A DNA stretch of 7,108 bases from an uncultured Clostridium sp. (GTDB taxonomy: Bacteria; Bacillota; Clostridia; Clostridiales; Clostridiaceae): NCBI GenBank assembly GCA_934777095.1, contig CAKVNP010000106.1, positions 1 to 7,108 on the forward strand. The letters run 5' to 3'. This document shows positions 6,415 to 7,108 of this stretch, piece by piece. The notes below the pieces were generated by a model. It worked only from the letters and a program-made list of their open reading frames with translations. It was not told the DNA's origin and ran no database searches. Numbering within the stretch: position 1 is the stretch's first letter; each line of letters starts with the position of its first letter. The position numbers were made by a program, and so were the translations under genes.

Positions 6415-7108
6415 ATGATTAATATTACAGATAATAAATATAAGGTGTTTTGTGTTACTTTCAATATTGGAGAGCAATTTGGAGGTATGACTGCATCTTT
6501 ATTAAAGCGCGCAAAAATATTCGGGGAACAAAAGAATTTACCAGTAAATATTATTACTTATGCACTAAATTATGATTTAAGAAGAAATATAGAAAAGAAT
6601 AAGGGAAGTAAAATAGGTGACAATACAACTATTTTAAACTTATATGAGTTTTATGCTGGAGAAGAATTTATAGCAGATAAAATTACTGAATATAAGAGTG
6701 AAGAATTAGATTATACATGCATAAAAGAAGATGATAAGCAGATCTATAAATTTTATAAAGATGATAAGCTTGTTATGGAAAAGAATTATGAGGACTTTGA
6801 GGGCAGATTAAGCTATATAATGTATTATGATGATACTGAAAAGAAGATTAAAAAAGAAGAATTTGATACAAATGGATACCTAAGAAGAACTGTTTACTAT
6901 GATAATAATAAAAGAAAGATAAATAGGATATTATATTATCGATTTGATGGAACATGTTATTTAGAAAAGGATATAAGTTATAAAAAGAAATATATCGTAA
7001 ATAATATATATAATTATGATAAATCAGGAAAAGTAGTAAATAGATTTAAAAATGATGAAGAATTAAAAAATTATTATTTAAATTCTATTACAGGTGATGC
7101 GGAATATA
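6415..7108 (+). CDS. TarM/TagE-like family-4 (GT-B) glycosyltransferase, 3'-truncated by window edge
   Basis: The frame runs open from ATG 6415 to the end of the window, giving 231 residues with no stop. The beginning, a beta strand (KVFCVTF at 10-16) then GGMTASLLKRA at 23-33, resembles the first Rossmann strand and helix of TarM/TagE and GtfA-type enzymes, where the glycine-rich loop touches the acceptor or donor. Residues about 97-215 are a beta-rich insertion full of alternating charged and aromatic strands (YYDD, DTNGYL, YYRFDGT, NYDKSGKV). I read this as the DUF1975-type extended beta domain that TarM and GtfA carry inside their N-terminal lobe and use for oligomerisation. The nucleotide-sugar site would be in the missing C-terminal half. 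The likely role is retaining (alpha) glucosylation or GlcNAc addition to the glycerol-phosphate chain, as TagE does in B. subtilis. The family is inferred from a short motif, the beta insertion and context; donor and product cannot be seen. Confidence 0.68.
   Translation, partial: MINITDNKYKVFCVTFNIGEQFGGMTASLLKRAKIFGEQKNLPVNIITYALNYDLRRNIEKNKGSKIGDNTTILNLYEFYAGEEFIADKITEYKSEELDYTCIKEDDKQIYKFYKDDKLVMEKNYEDFEGRLSYIMYYDDTEKKIKKEEFDTNGYLRRTVYYDNNKRKINRILYYRFDGTCYLEKDISYKKKYIVNNIYNYDKSGKVVNRFKNDEELKNYYLNSITGDAEY

Noticed and set aside
6231..6464. Minus-strand open frame of 77 codons crossing the tagF/GT4 junction
   Set aside because: It overlaps the ends of two real genes and is rich in Phe, Ile and Tyr from AT-rich DNA; no start signal.
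1..7108. Mobile elements, CRISPR arrays, tRNA/rRNA, defence genes
   Set aside because: I looked for transposase motifs, terminal repeats, spaced direct repeats and RNA gene signatures on both strands and found none.

Overview
The window is strongly AT-rich. All genes lie on the + strand, codon use favours AGA and ATA, and GGAG/AGGAGG ribosome sites sit in front of the starts. This points to a low-GC Firmicute, most likely a Clostridium-type organism; that is an inference from composition and gene content, with no species marker seen.

The content is a wall teichoic acid (WTA) or closely related glycerol-phosphate surface-polymer locus. In order: (1) the 3' part of a family-2 glycosyltransferase resembling TarS/TarP (1-1351, its first roughly 30 residues outside the window); (2) a TagG-type polymer exporter permease (1411-2217); (3) its TagH-type ATPase (2232-3062); (4) TagD, glycerol-3-phosphate cytidylyltransferase (3164-3553); (5) a large TagF-type CDP-glycerol glycerophosphotransferase of 908 residues (3624-6350); (6) the 5' part of a TarM/TagE-like family-4 glycosyltransferase (6415 to the window end).

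The genes form a sensible pathway. TagD makes CDP-glycerol, and the TagF-like enzyme adds glycerol-phosphate units from it to a lipid-linked chain. The two flanking glycosyltransferases probably add sugars to that chain, one with an inverting fold and one with a retaining fold. TagGH then flips the finished polymer across the membrane. The early linkage steps (TagO, TagA, TagB types) are not in the window.

Transcription looks like at least two units. The GT2-tagG-tagH genes are closely spaced. tagD has a good sigma-A-like promoter just upstream (3113-3141) and a hairpin terminator just after it (3558-3587). The tagF-like gene starts just past that hairpin with a strong AGGAGG site. For three genes the longest open frame begins upstream of the true start, and the ribosome sites place the starts at 1411, 2232 and 3624.

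Nothing here amounts to a wholly new system. The most unusual part is the approximately 540-residue beta-rich N-terminal region of the TagF-like enzyme, longer than in the classical protein. It seems to share a recurring beta module with the C-terminal domain of the upstream GT2. No stretch over 300 bases lacks a gene.
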